Shown here piece by piece: positions 5,060 to 12,031 of a stretch of DNA of 12,031 nt; the first letter of the stretch is position 1; the number at the start of each line of letters is the position of its first letter. The stretch is from Zetaproteobacteria bacterium. Lineage in GTDB: Bacteria; Pseudomonadota; Zetaproteobacteria; Mariprofundales; Mariprofundaceae. The position numbers were made by a program, and so were the translations under genes. The notes under the pieces are model-generated. The model saw only the letters and a program-made list of their open reading frames with translations. It did no database searches and was not told the origin of the DNA. The stretch lies in NCBI GenBank assembly GCA_021545665.1, contig JAJRTX010000188.1, positions 1-12,031 on the forward strand, read 5' to 3'.

Positions 5060-7675
5060 CTATGATTTAATCAAATCAGCAACAGAAGCCAAAGCTTGTT
5101 TCAATTTTTCAGGCTCAGTGCCACCGGCCATGGCCATATCAGGCTTGCCGCCGCCTCTGCCGCCACAGATTGTCGCTACTTCGCGGACAATATTGCCGGC
5201 ATTAAACTGGCCGACCAGATCTTTGGTGACACCGGCAACCAGTTGAACCTTCGGGCCGTTTTTCATGCCAAACACGATAACACCGGATTTGAGCTTATTC
5301 TTGGCCTTGTCCATGAAATCGCGCATATCTTTCACACCGGATACTTCAGCAGTAAGCAGTTTCACACCATTAACATCAACGGCACCCTGAATCAAATCAT
5401 CGAGCAATCCTGTTGACTGTTTGGCGCGCAGGCTGGTCAGCTCTTTTTCAGCTTCCTTCAATTTAGACTGAAGCTGCGAAATAGCTTGTGAAACTTCTCC
5501 CGTTTGCGCCTTTAACTGGCCCGCCACATCACCCAGTTGCTCGCGATCTGTAACCGCAGCCCGATAAGCCGCTGCTCCGGTCACTGCTTCGATTCGCCGT
5601 ACACCGGCTGCGATACCCGTTTCGGATGTGATGCGAAAGGGGCCGATATCACCTGTGGCTGAGACGTGCGTACCGCCACACAACTCGGTTGAAAAACCTG
5701 CCGAAACCACGCGCACTTCATTACCATATTTCTCGCCAAACAGGGCCATGGCACCCGATGCCACGGCTTCATCCTGTGTCATCAGTTTGGTTTCCACGAC
5801 ATCATTGGCCCAGATGGCTGCATTAACCTGCATCTCAATTAATTGAAGCTCTTCTTTAGACAATCCATGGAAGTGATTGAAATCAAAACGCAATCGTTCT
5901 TCATCAACAGCAGAGCCTGCCTGTTTGACATGATCGCCCAGCACACTGCGCAACACCGCATGCATCAGGTGAGTCGCCGTGTGATTGCGCCGGATAGCAT
6001 CACGACGTTTATCAGTCACCTCAAAGTGCGCAGTGCCGCCTGCCTCGATAGAACCCTTGGCCAGTTTACCGACATGCACGAACAGATCAGAGAGCAGTTT
6101 CTTGGTATCGGACACATTGAACACAGCATCAGCAGTTGTAATCACACCGGTATCACCCGTTTGCCCACCCGATTCGCCATAAAATGGCGTCTGATTACTG
6201 ATCAGCCAGGCCTCATCACCCGCATTCAGGGCAGCCACCGCTTCGCCGTCTTTGAGCAGGCCGGTGATGACACCCTCAGCGATCAGCGTGGAGTAACCCA
6301 GAAATTCGGTCGGGCCATGCTTCTCGCGCAATTCAAACAGTGCTTTCGGCAAGGCCGATTCACCTGAACCGCCCCAGGCAGCACGTGCACGTGTGCGCTG
6401 CTCTTCCATACAGGTCTCAAAACCGGCCATATCCAGTTTGATGTCGGAACCTTTGAGAATGTCCGCAGTCAGATCGGTTGGGAAACCGAACGTGTCGTAT
6501 AACGTAAACAGCGTTTGGCCCGGAATTGTGCCGCCCTCACCGGCATCGACTACGGCCTGCTCCACCAGTTTCAGACCTTTATCCAGTGTTTTGATAAAAC
6601 GCTCTTCTTCAATGCGAATCACATGCTCAATATTGCTCTGGCTTTCTTTGAGGTCCGCGAAATGGCCGCCCATCTCGGATACCAGTGTATCCACCAGTTT
6701 ATAAATGAAGGCTTCTTCTTTGCCCAGCAGACGGCCATGGCGGCAGGCGCGGCGCAAAATTCGGCGCAACACGCAACCGCGCCCTTCGTTGCCGGGCAGC
6801 ACACCATCAGCCAGTAAAAACGCCACGGAGCGCAAATGATCAGCCAGCACGCGCAGAGAAACATCTTTGACCTCATCCTCGCCAAAGGTGATACCCGTTT
6901 CATCACAAGCTGCATCAATCAGATTTTTAAACAGATCAATATCATAATTATTGTGCGTGCCCTGCAAAACTGCAGCCACACGCTCAAGCCCCATGCCGGT
7001 ATCGACCGATGGTTTGGGTAAGGGATTCAGAGTCCCCTCTTCATCGCGATCATACTGCATAAAGACCAGATTCCAGATTTCCACATAACGGTCGCCATCT
7101 TCTTCCGGCGTACCCGGTGGCCCACCCCATATTTCGCTGCCATGATCATAGAAAATCTCAGAGCATGGGCCGCAGGGGCCGGTATCACCCATCGACCAGA
7201 AGTTATCCTTAGCGCCAATGCGGGCGATTTTGTCTTTTGCAACGCCGATCTCATTGGCCCAGATATCATAAGCTTCATCATCTTCTTCAAATACCGTAAC
7301 GAACAAGCGGGATGGATCCAGTTTCAACTCAACCGTGAGGAATTCCCAGGCATAAGCAATGGCATCGTGTTTGAAATAATCACCAAAGGAGAAGTTACCG
7401 AGCATTTCAAAAAATGTGTGGTGGCGCGCTGTATGGCCGACATTTTCCAGATCATTGTGTTTGCCACCGGCACGTACGCATTTCTGGCTGCTGACAGCCG
7501 TGGCATAAGGGCGCGATTCATTGCCAAGGAAAGTATGCTTGAACTGCACCATGCCTGCATTGGTAAACATCAACGTCGGGTCGCCATGCGGCACCAACGA
7601 GCTTGAGGCCACTACCTCGTGCCCTTTACCGGCAAAATAATCGAGAAATTTCTTCCTGATTTCGGATGTTTTCAA
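5060..7675 (-). CDS. alaS: Alanyl-tRNA synthetase
   Basis: AlaRS charges tRNA-Ala and hydrolyses mischarged Ser/Gly-tRNA-Ala. I place the start at TTG 7675, giving 871 residues with the normal beginning LKTSEIRKKFLDYF, because GGGGAAGGTG sits directly upstream. The in-frame ATG at 7738 would add 21 residues with no family counterpart and overlap recX. Class II catalytic sequence includes TARHHTFFEMLGNFSFGDYFK and, for motif 3, GMGLERVAAVLQG. The editing site shows HTATH (about residue 560) and CGGTH (about 660), both intact. A coiled linker (about 710-750) leads to the C-Ala/DHHA1 domain ending in GGRGGGKPDMAMAGG. Placement after recA-recX is a common proteobacterial arrangement, and the recX-alaS gap is 37 bp. 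Confidence 0.97.
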   Translation of the reverse strand: MKTSEIRKKFLDYFAGKGHEVVASSSLVPHGDPTLMFTNAGMVQFKHTFLGNESRPYATAVSSQKCVRAGGKHNDLENVGHTARHHTFFEMLGNFSFGDYFKHDAIAYAWEFLTVELKLDPSRLFVTVFEEDDEAYDIWANEIGVAKDKIARIGAKDNFWSMGDTGPCGPCSEIFYDHGSEIWGGPPGTPEEDGDRYVEIWNLVFMQYDRDEEGTLNPLPKPSVDTGMGLERVAAVLQGTHNNYDIDLFKNLIDAACDETGITFGEDEVKDVSLRVLADHLRSVAFLLADGVLPGNEGRGCVLRRILRRACRHGRLLGKEEAFIYKLVDTLVSEMGGHFADLKESQSNIEHVIRIEEERFIKTLDKGLKLVEQAVVDAGEGGTIPGQTLFTLYDTFGFPTDLTADILKGSDIKLDMAGFETCMEEQRTRARAAWGGSGESALPKALFELREKHGPTEFLGYSTLIAEGVITGLLKDGEAVAALNAGDEAWLISNQTPFYGESGGQTGDTGVITTADAVFNVSDTKKLLSDLFVHVGKLAKGSIEAGGTAHFEVTDKRRDAIRRNHTATHLMHAVLRSVLGDHVKQAGSAVDEERLRFDFNHFHGLSKEELQLIEMQVNAAIWANDVVETKLMTQDEAVASGAMALFGEKYGNEVRVVSAGFSTELCGGTHVSATGDIGPFRITSETGIAAGVRRIEAVTGAAAYRAAVTDREQLGDVAGQLKAQTGEVSQAISQLQSKLKEAEKELTSLRAKQSTGLLDDLIQGAVDVNGVKLLTAEVSGVKDMRDFMDKAKNKLKSGVIVFGMKNGPKVQLVAGVTKDLVGQFNAGNIVREVATICGGRGGGKPDMAMAGGTEPEKLKQALASVADLIKS

Positions 7676-7712
7676 TGCACCTTCCCCTACCCTGTTTACC
7701 CGAAATGATTTA

Positions 7713-8168
7713 TCAACAATCCGGATTGCGATCCTCATTCATCACATGCACAATCGTAGCAGTATCAAAACCTTTATTCTGCAAAAAACGGGCATGGCGT
7801 TGCCAAACCCGCTTTTCATGGTGTCGCAAGCCTTGCGGATCACGCTTACCCAGTACATCCCGGCAAGCCTGCATGTTATCAAAACCCGCCTCAGCCTCTG
7901 CCAATGCAAGCTGTAAGGCCTGTTCATCGACTCCTTTCTGTCTGGCCTTCAGGGCTGCAAGCCAGGGAACCTCCCCCTTTTTCAGCCTGAAACGCAGAAA
8001 AGATTCGGCAAAACGAACTTCACTCAGATAACCATCGTTCCTGAGTTCGGCAAGCACTGTAGAAATACAATCCGTTTCAAATTCACGCAACAGCAATTTG
8101 GCGCGTATTTGTGCCGCACAATATTCACGCCCGGCAAGCAGGCGGGCAGCATATCGATAAGCTGCCAG
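7713..8168 (-). CDS. recX: RecX, regulator of RecA
   Basis: RecX binds RecA filaments and limits their extension and ATPase activity. The frame runs open from just inside the recA 3' end and reads QLAAYRYAARLLAGREYCAA, QIRAKLLLREFE, then YLSEVRFAESFLRFRLKKG, matching the three-helix repeats of RecX, and ends NEDRNPDC. No ATG or GTG exists in the N-terminal part. I use CTG 8168, which follows AAGGAA closely and gives 151 residues. CTG 8183, overlapping the recA stop as CTGAATAA, is the main alternative (156 residues). TTG 8096 would delete the conserved first repeat. Low expression through coupling to recA would fit a negative regulator. The gene identity rests on repeat pattern and position after recA; the start is unresolved. 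Confidence 0.8.
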   Translation of the reverse strand: MAAYRYAARLLAGREYCAAQIRAKLLLREFETDCISTVLAELRNDGYLSEVRFAESFLRFRLKKGEVPWLAALKARQKGVDEQALQLALAEAEAGFDNMQACRDVLGKRDPQGLRHHEKRVWQRHARFLQNKGFDTATIVHVMNEDRNPDC

Positions 8169-8175
8169 TTGTTCC

Positions 8176-9183
8176 TTATTCAGTGCTAATCGCTGCGGCT
8201 TTCAAACCAAGTTTCTCACGCACCTGACCTTCAACCTCATCCAGCATATCCGGGTGCTCCTTGAGAAAAGTAATCGCATTGTCCCGGCCCTGCCCGATGC
8301 GTTCATTATCTCTGACATACCAGGCCCCACTCTTGTTAATGAAGCCGTGAGCCACGCCCATATCCAGCACTTCGCCGGCATGCGATACGCCCTCGCCGTA
8401 CATAATGGAAAACTGCGCCTGCTTGAATGGCGGTGCGACCTTGTTTTTGACCACTTTCACACGCGTATCATTGCCAAGCACTTCATCGCCCTTTTTGATC
8501 GCACCTGTACGGCGCACATCCAGACGCATGGTTGCATAGAATTTAAGCGCATTGCCCCCGGTTGTGGTTTCCGGGTTGCCAAACATCACGCCGATTTTCA
8601 TGCGAATCTGGTTGATGAACATCACCGTTGTTTTGGAACGGGAAATTGAACCTGTCAACTTACGCAGCGCCTGGCTCATCAGCCGCGCATGCAGGCCCAT
8701 ATGCGAATCGCCCATATCGCCTTCTAATTCAGCCTTTGGCGTTAAGGCGGCCACAGAATCGATGACAATAATATCCAGTGCGCCAGAACGGGTCAGCATA
8801 TCCACCACTTCCAGCGCCTGCTCGCCGGAATCCGGCTGCGAAATCAACAGATTCTCCACATCAACACCAAGATTTTCAGCATAGATCGGATCGAGTGCAT
8901 GTTCAGCATCAATAAAGGCGGCCTGCCCACCCTGTTTCTGCGCTTCAGCAATAGCATGCAGGGCCATAGTTGTTTTACCGGAAGATTCCGGCCCGTAAAT
9001 CTCAATCACGCGACCGCGTGGATAACCCCCGACACCGAGTGCAACATCCAGCGCCATACAACCACTGGGAATCACATCAACAGCAACCTTGCCCTGATCG
9101 CCCAGACGCATCACCGTACCTTTACCAAACTGGCGCTCAATCTGACTTAATGCTGTATCCAGTGCTTTTGTTTTATCTGACAT
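8176..9183 (-). CDS. recA: RecA recombinase
   Basis: RecA polymerises on single-stranded DNA, drives strand exchange and triggers LexA self-cleavage. The 335-residue product is full length for the family (E. coli 353, with a longer acidic tail). Visible are Walker A GPESSGKT at residues 64-71, Walker B in [12 protein letters not shown], the L1 region with [12 protein letters not shown]2 [19 protein letters not shown] and [14 protein letters not shown]. The C-terminus is short, with few acidic residues. The ATG has an AGGGG ribosome site 7 bp upstream and overlaps the end of thpR by 11 bp. There is no visible CTGT-N8-ACAG LexA box before it, so control must come from within or upstream of thpR. 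Confidence 0.98.
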   Translation of the reverse strand: MSDKTKALDTALSQIERQFGKGTVMRLGDQGKVAVDVIPSGCMALDVALGVGGYPRGRVIEIYGPESSGKTTMALHAIAEAQKQGGQAAFIDAEHALDPIYAENLGVDVENLLISQPDSGEQALEVVDMLTRSGALDIIVIDSVAALTPKAELEGDMGDSHMGLHARLMSQALRKLTGSISRSKTTVMFINQIRMKIGVMFGNPETTTGGNALKFYATMRLDVRRTGAIKKGDEVLGNDTRVKVVKNKVAPPFKQAQFSIMYGEGVSHAGEVLDMGVAHGFINKSGAWYVRDNERIGQGRDNAITFLKEHPDMLDEVEGQVREKLGLKAAAISTE

Positions 9184-9766
9184 AGTTGCCCCTTGCCTTA
9201 AATTTAAATGTTTCCAGTCGCCAATATTGCACCCCGTCAGGCTGCAACAAAGATTGAAACAAACTTATGCTGTCTGCGCTCCAGCTAATCTGCGGTACTG
9301 GCGGCATCAGAACCAGATCTTCAGCATCCAGAGCCTTGGCATAAGCTCTGCATCTGGCCATGGTAATATGTGCGCGAAATGCTGTTTCCCTAGCATTGCG
9401 TTTGCGAACGGTAGCATGCCCGACCCGTCTGCAACAACGGGCAAGATATTTCAAATCCGAAGCTTCGCCTGCATCTTCCACGCCGGCCCAGAATACGCGT
9501 GGTCGCTGTAGTCCGGGGAACACGCCACAGGCATCTGTTTTCAGATTTAAAACAGGTGACTCAAGCGCACAATCGGTCAGCGATTCTGCCAGATCAGCTG
9601 CATCATCACCGGATATATCGCCATAAAAAGCCAGCGTCAAATGCCAGTGATGCGATGACACATGCCGCCAATCCTCAGCATCCAGATGGGCGCGTGCATT
9701 TTCCCACCAGTCTGATAGAGGGATTTTTACAACATCAGGAACATCCAGTGCAGCAAATAATCGCAT
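9173..9766 (-). CDS. thpR: RNA 2',3'-cyclic phosphodiesterase (2H family, LigT/ThpR)
   Basis: ThpR belongs to the 2H phosphoesterase superfamily and hydrolyses 2',3'-cyclic phosphate RNA ends to 2'-phosphates; it was first described as 2'-5' RNA ligase. The 197-residue protein starts [11 protein letters not shown], typical of the family, and carries both HxTx motifs: HLTL at 42-45 and HITM at 133-136. These are the two catalytic His/Thr pairs. In several bacterial lineages it lies beside cinA and recA, and here its 3' end overlaps recA by 11 bp. There is no strong ribosome site. TATACT lies a few bases before the ATG, which might give a leaderless or very short-leader transcript. Upstream, where cinA might be expected, a divergent recombinase gene is found instead. 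Confidence 0.92.
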   Translation of the reverse strand: MRLFAALDVPDVVKIPLSDWWENARAHLDAEDWRHVSSHHWHLTLAFYGDISGDDAADLAESLTDCALESPVLNLKTDACGVFPGLQRPRVFWAGVEDAGEASDLKYLARCCRRVGHATVRKRNARETAFRAHITMARCRAYAKALDAEDLVLMPPVPQISWSADSISLFQSLLQPDGVQYWRLETFKFKARGNYVR

Positions 9767-9822
9767 GGCAACAGTATAAAAGAACTCGGCTACATTAGTG
9801 CAAGTTACTGCCGATAGATAGG

Positions 9823-9845
9823 TAGGCTCGTCAATAAGGAGCCTA
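9823..9845 (+). promoter_or_regulatory. Inverted repeat covering the recombinase ribosome-binding site
   Basis: TAGGCTC (9823-9829) and GAGCCTA (9839-9845) form a perfect 7-bp stem with a 9-nt loop. The Shine-Dalgarno AAGGAG (9836-9841) is split between loop and stem, 8 bp before the ATG. In RNA the hairpin could limit translation of the recombinase. In DNA the palindrome could be a binding or recombination site. The sequence shows the repeat directly; its role is inference. Confidence 0.5.
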
Positions 9846-9849
9846 TGAT

Positions 9850-11271
9850 ATGCAAAAGAAAGCCTATTCCTACATCCGATTTTCTACACCTCAACAACTG
9901 AAGGGTGACAGCCTGCGCCGCCAGCTTGAGGCAAGCCGAGCCTATGCAAAACAGCATGACCTAATTTTGGATGAATCCTTGCGTGATATTGGCGTGAGTG
10001 CCTTTAAGGGTAAGAACGCCACCGAAGGCGCATTGAAGAAATTTATTGAGCTGGTTGAAACTGGTCGTATTGAACAAGGCTCCATTCTGATTCTTGAGAG
10101 TCTGGATCGCTTATCGCGCCAGCAAGTCTTTACAGCCTTGGGGTTATTCTCATCCCTTTTGTCTGCTGGTATTGAAATTGTTACGTTATCGGATGGTCAG
10201 CATTACACTGCTGAAAGCATCAATGATGTGGGTCAATTGATGTTTAGTCTGATCTCCATGAGCCGTAGCCATGAAGAATCAGCCGTGAAAGCCAAACGTT
10301 TATCAGCAAGCTGGGAAAATAGACGCAAGCTTGCCACTGAGTCCAAACGACCTATGACAGGTAACTGCCCCAAGTGGTTGCGTGTTTCAGATGATAAAAC
10401 CTGTTTTGAAGTGATTGAGGAGCGTGCTGACATCATCCGTAGTATCTTTGAGTTAAGCCTTTCTGGGGTTGGTCAGCGTAAAATAGCTGCCAACCTCAAT
10501 AAGCGAGGTATTTCTACCTTTAATAAGGGCGGTATGTGGCATGATTCTTATGTAGGCAAAGTCATTAAAAGCAAAGCCGTAGTTGGTGAATACCAGCCAA
10601 AACGAAAAGGTGAACCAGTTGGTGAGCCTATCCCTGATTATTACCCTGCGATTGTCAGTGAAGATATGTTTTATAAGGCACAATCGGCACGGATAAGCAG
10701 GCGCAATCCAGCATCCGCAGGTCGGAAAGGTGATAAGTTTTCAAATTTGTTTACAGGACTATGCAAATGTTTGGAATGTGGTTCAACCTTTCGCCTGATC
10801 AAGAATGGTCGTTCTCACATGTTCCGTTGTAATAGTAATTACATGGATAATGGCTGTACATGTTCAAAGCGTTGGCGTTATAAAGATGTTGAGAATACAG
10901 CTCTGCTTATGCTCAGTGAAAAAATAGATTGGTTTACTGCGCTTGGTGGATAAACCAATAGTAAACAGCACTTGGAATCAGACATATCATCACTGAAAGC
11001 GAAGCTGGTTGATACCGAAGAGAAGGTAAACCGTTTTGCAGAGTTATTCAGTATGGCTGATGGTGCGGTTATGACGGATGCCCGAAACCGATATATGAAG
11101 GCGATGCAAGCTGCCGATAACCTTCGTGATGATATTGAGGTGAAAGAAGCAGAGCTTCGTACCTTTACACCTGTTCAGCATAATGTGGATAGATTGAACC
11201 GTATTATCTTTGAACTTGGTTCAGAATCGGATGTGCACAAGCTGTATGAATTGTTCCCCGTCAGAACATAG
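9850..11271 (+). pseudogene. Large serine recombinase, interrupted by a stop codon and truncated at 3' end
   Basis: The first open part (9850-10953) encodes 367 residues of a serine site-specific recombinase. The resolvase domain has YIRFST with catalytic Ser12, GDSLRRQLEA (about 19-28) and LESLDRLSRQ (82-91). A Recombinase domain follows at about 175-275, then a zinc ribbon with CKCLECGSTF and RCNSNYMDNGCTC at about 305-345. TAA at 10951-10953 interrupts the frame, and the same frame then runs on for 105 codons (10954-11268) as the expected coiled coil (SSLKAKLVDTEEKVNRFAEL) and the KLYELFPVRT region. It ends at a TAG that coincides with the start of IS3 sequence, so the last part of a protein of about 500 residues is missing. 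The catalytic and zinc domains would still be made, but the coiled coil needed for integrase control would not. It is lower in GC than the recA block. Confidence 0.85.
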
Positions 11272-11736
11272 TGGACCATTTGGGGTAAAAAGCTAAGGAG
11301 CACTTTCTGATAAACTAACGCACGTTGAGGAGTTTATTATGAAAGGGAAAAAATTAGCAGAATCAGTAGTGAAGGACATCCGTCGCCAGACACGGAAGAA
11401 GTACAGTTCGGAGGAAAAGATTCGGATTGTTCTGGAGGGTCTGCGTGGCGAGGACAGCATATCAAGTATCTGTCGCCGTGAAGGAATAGCAACCAATCTG
11501 TATTACAGGTGGAGCAAGGATTTCCTTGAGGCAGGGAAGAAACGCCTGGCAGGTGATACGGTACGTGAGGCCAACACCAGCGAAGTATCTTCAATCCGTC
11601 GTGAAAATGATCAGCTGAAACAACTGGCAGCAGAGCTGATGCTGAAGAACCGTGTTCTTAAAAAAAGCTTGAACATCATGGATGGGGAGAACACCGATAT
11701 ATGAGGCTTTCAGCATCCGAGAAGATGGAAGTGATC
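11272..11736 (+). mobile_element. IS3-family element, left end and orfA, truncated in orfB
   Basis: IS sequence begins at or a few bases before TGGACCATTTGGGG (11272), where the recombinase protein similarity ends. It holds a complete orfA and the first 12 codons of orfB. At about 11737 the orfB similarity stops and unrelated structured sequence begins, so the element has lost its right part by insertion or deletion. Exact ends are not defined because the right inverted repeat is absent from the window. Confidence 0.7.
11339..11704 (+). CDS. IS3-family transposase OrfA
   Basis: OrfA is the DNA-binding part of IS3-type transposases and acts alone as a regulator or as part of an OrfAB product. 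The 121 residues contain a helix-turn-helix of the HTH_Tnp_1 type (KKYSSEEKIRIVLEGLRGED, then SISSICRREGIATNLYYRWSKDF) and a C-terminal leucine-zipper-like coil (IRRENDQLKQLAAELMLKN). It is preceded by GAGGAG at 6-bp spacing, and its TGA overlaps the orfB ATG as ATGA. Since orfB is broken, it cannot support transposition of this copy but may bind related IS ends elsewhere. Confidence 0.9.
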   Translation: MKGKKLAESVVKDIRRQTRKKYSSEEKIRIVLEGLRGEDSISSICRREGIATNLYYRWSKDFLEAGKKRLAGDTVREANTSEVSSIRRENDQLKQLAAELMLKNRVLKKSLNIMDGENTDI

Positions 11737-11787
11737 CCATATCTTTCTATCGACGGATGGAAGTTAGAATATGCTGACTGCTGGTGA
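11701..11787 (+). pseudogene. IS3-family OrfB, N-terminal 12 codons only
   Basis: The frame starts MRLSASEKMEVI, the usual opening of the DDE transposase OrfB of this IS3 type, directly coupled to orfA by ATGA. After codon 12 it continues as PYLSIDGWKLEYADCW and stops at 11785, with no family similarity. The break near 11737 marks a junction with foreign sequence, and the whole catalytic core is missing. Confidence 0.75.
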
Positions 11788-11885
11788 TGGGATTTTAAGG
11801 GATTGCCCTTAACGCGCTGTTTCTCGTAGAGAAACGCCTAAGCGCGCTCTTGGCAGTCTCCACTGTCACCGATTCCCCATCAGCC
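11783..11885. other. Cloverleaf-like structured element of unknown kind
   Basis: Three adjacent hairpins sit inside a closing stem. The closing stem pairs GGTGATGGG (11783-11791) with CCCATCA-g-CC (11876-11885). Hairpin 1 is TTAAGGG/CCCTTAA (11795-11812, loop ATTG). Hairpin 2 is GTTTCTC/GAGAAAC (11819-11835, loop GTA), itself enclosed by CGCGC/GCGCG (11813-11817, 11842-11846). Hairpin 3 is TGGCAGT/ACTGTCA (11851-11868, loop CTCC, one G-T pair). It has no anticodon or T-loop and no CCA, so it is not a tRNA. It may be a non-coding RNA, a recombination site folded as single-stranded DNA, or a small non-autonomous element. Confidence 0.55.
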
Positions 11886-11909
11886 GGTTATTTGTAGTAG
11901 TCGCGACCT

Positions 11910-11952
11910 GATCTGACAGTTATCCGAAATGCGGAAGCATTTCTGTCAGGTC
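11910..11952. repeat. Nested hairpin across the transposase stop codon
   Basis: GATCTGACA (11910-11918) pairs with TGTCAGGTC (11944-11952, one G-T). Inside, GAAATGC/GCATTTC (11926-11932, 11937-11943) closes a GGAA loop. The transposase stop codon lies in the asymmetric internal loop. It could serve as a terminator-like structure or as part of the IS end. Confidence 0.5.
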
Positions 11953-12031
11953 ACTACAGTTTACAAACTTTTCCATCCAGATCTTTTTGCCGTCCTGTAG
12001 AGTCTCCATAGGAGTACGCCCACAGCACATT
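11920..12031 (-). CDS. IS481/IS3-superfamily transposase, C-terminal 36 residues
   Basis: The visible part ends at TAA (11920-11922). From the window edge it reads MCCGRTPMETLQDGKKIWM, then EKFVNCSDLTEMLPHFG. GRTPMETL.DGK.IW.EK is the tail that follows the integrase core in IS481-like transposases, where the DDE triad lies upstream. It is partial at its 5' end beyond 12031. The last 12 or so residues look like an extension past the usual tail. This assignment is by recognition of the motif only. Confidence 0.65.
   Translation of the reverse strand, partial: MCCGRTPMETLQDGKKIWMEKFVNCSDLTEMLPHFG

Larger units (their letters stand above)
11893..12031 (-). mobile_element. End of an IS481/IS3-superfamily element, running off the window
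   Basis: Minus-strand sequence after the transposase stop reads CTGTCAGATCAGGTCGCG and then ACTACTACA, and probably reaches the IS terminus near 11893 (TGTAGTAGT on the plus strand). A shorter copy of the same words, CTGTCAGGTCACTACAG (11943-11959), lies in inverted orientation inside the gene. The other end is beyond 12031, so the boundary is a guess from the repeat-like sequence. Confidence 0.5.

Noticed and set aside
5040..5064. CATAGG/CCTATG hairpin at the alaS 3' end as a terminator
   Set aside because: Only 6 bp with a 13-nt loop, no U-run, and it includes the alaS stop codon.
5843..6367. A 174-codon open frame on the plus strand, with others of 100-154 codons at 6515-6817 and 7142-7606
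   Set aside because: They lie wholly antisense to alaS, have no family resemblance and no ribosome site, and follow from the codon bias of the synthetase gene.
7676..7738. N-terminal extension of alaS to an in-frame ATG at 7738
   Set aside because: The extra 21 residues match nothing in AlaRS and overlap recX; the TTG at 7675 has a strong ribosome site and the conserved N-terminus.
11783..11885. tRNA gene, because of the cloverleaf-like fold
   Set aside because: No anticodon stem-loop, no T-loop GTTCRA and no acceptor-end logic; arm loops are only 3-4 nt.
1..12031. CRISPR array, rRNA or replication origin
   Set aside because: No regularly spaced repeats, no rRNA-like conserved sequence and no clustered DnaA-box-like sites were noticed.

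Overview
The window looks like a proteobacterial chromosome in which a conserved DNA-repair and translation block is flanked by accessory and mobile DNA. The core, all on the minus strand, reads thpR - recA - recX - alaS (9766 down to 5060), followed by a small antitoxin gene, a collapsed toxin remnant and rmuC (4995 down to 3234). The recA-recX-alaS order and the AlaS, RecA and RmuC sequences fit Proteobacteria. I cannot place the organism more finely from sequence alone.

Left accessory part (1-3230). The window opens inside an IS5-family insertion sequence (IS427-like organisation with an A8 slippage site), whose right end is near 486. Next comes a complete yefM-yoeB toxin-antitoxin operon with a recognisable promoter and a two-site operator. 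Its toxin carries Gly where a catalytic Arg is expected. A minus-strand two-gene operon follows: an ABC/OLD-type AAA ATPase (1916-3151) and, 3 bp downstream, a DUF4276/TOPRIM-like protein (1253-1912). This ATPase + TOPRIM-like layout resembles split OLD-type anti-phage systems and is the best candidate for a little-described system here.

Core part (3234-9766). RmuC is preceded by a ParD-like antitoxin and a 36-codon remnant of its RelE/ParE toxin. The remnant seems to join the toxin's N-terminus to its extreme C-terminus and still overlaps the rmuC start. AlaS probably starts at a TTG codon. RecX has no ATG or GTG start in its N-terminal region and lies tight against recA. thpR overlaps recA by 11 bp, so recA has no intergenic region of its own, and I see no classical LexA box.

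Right accessory part (9767-12031). A large serine recombinase gene diverges from thpR. It is broken by an in-frame TAA and loses its 3' end at an IS3-family element. That IS3 element has an intact orfA, but its orfB stops matching the family after 12 codons. There the sequence passes into a roughly 110-bp stretch that folds as three hairpins inside a closing stem. This is followed by the end of an IS481/IS3-superfamily transposase on the minus strand, which runs off the window. The right flank is therefore a nested pile of decayed mobile elements beside the recA locus.

No tRNA, rRNA or CRISPR array was seen. No stretch longer than about 220 bp lacks a gene or gene remnant.
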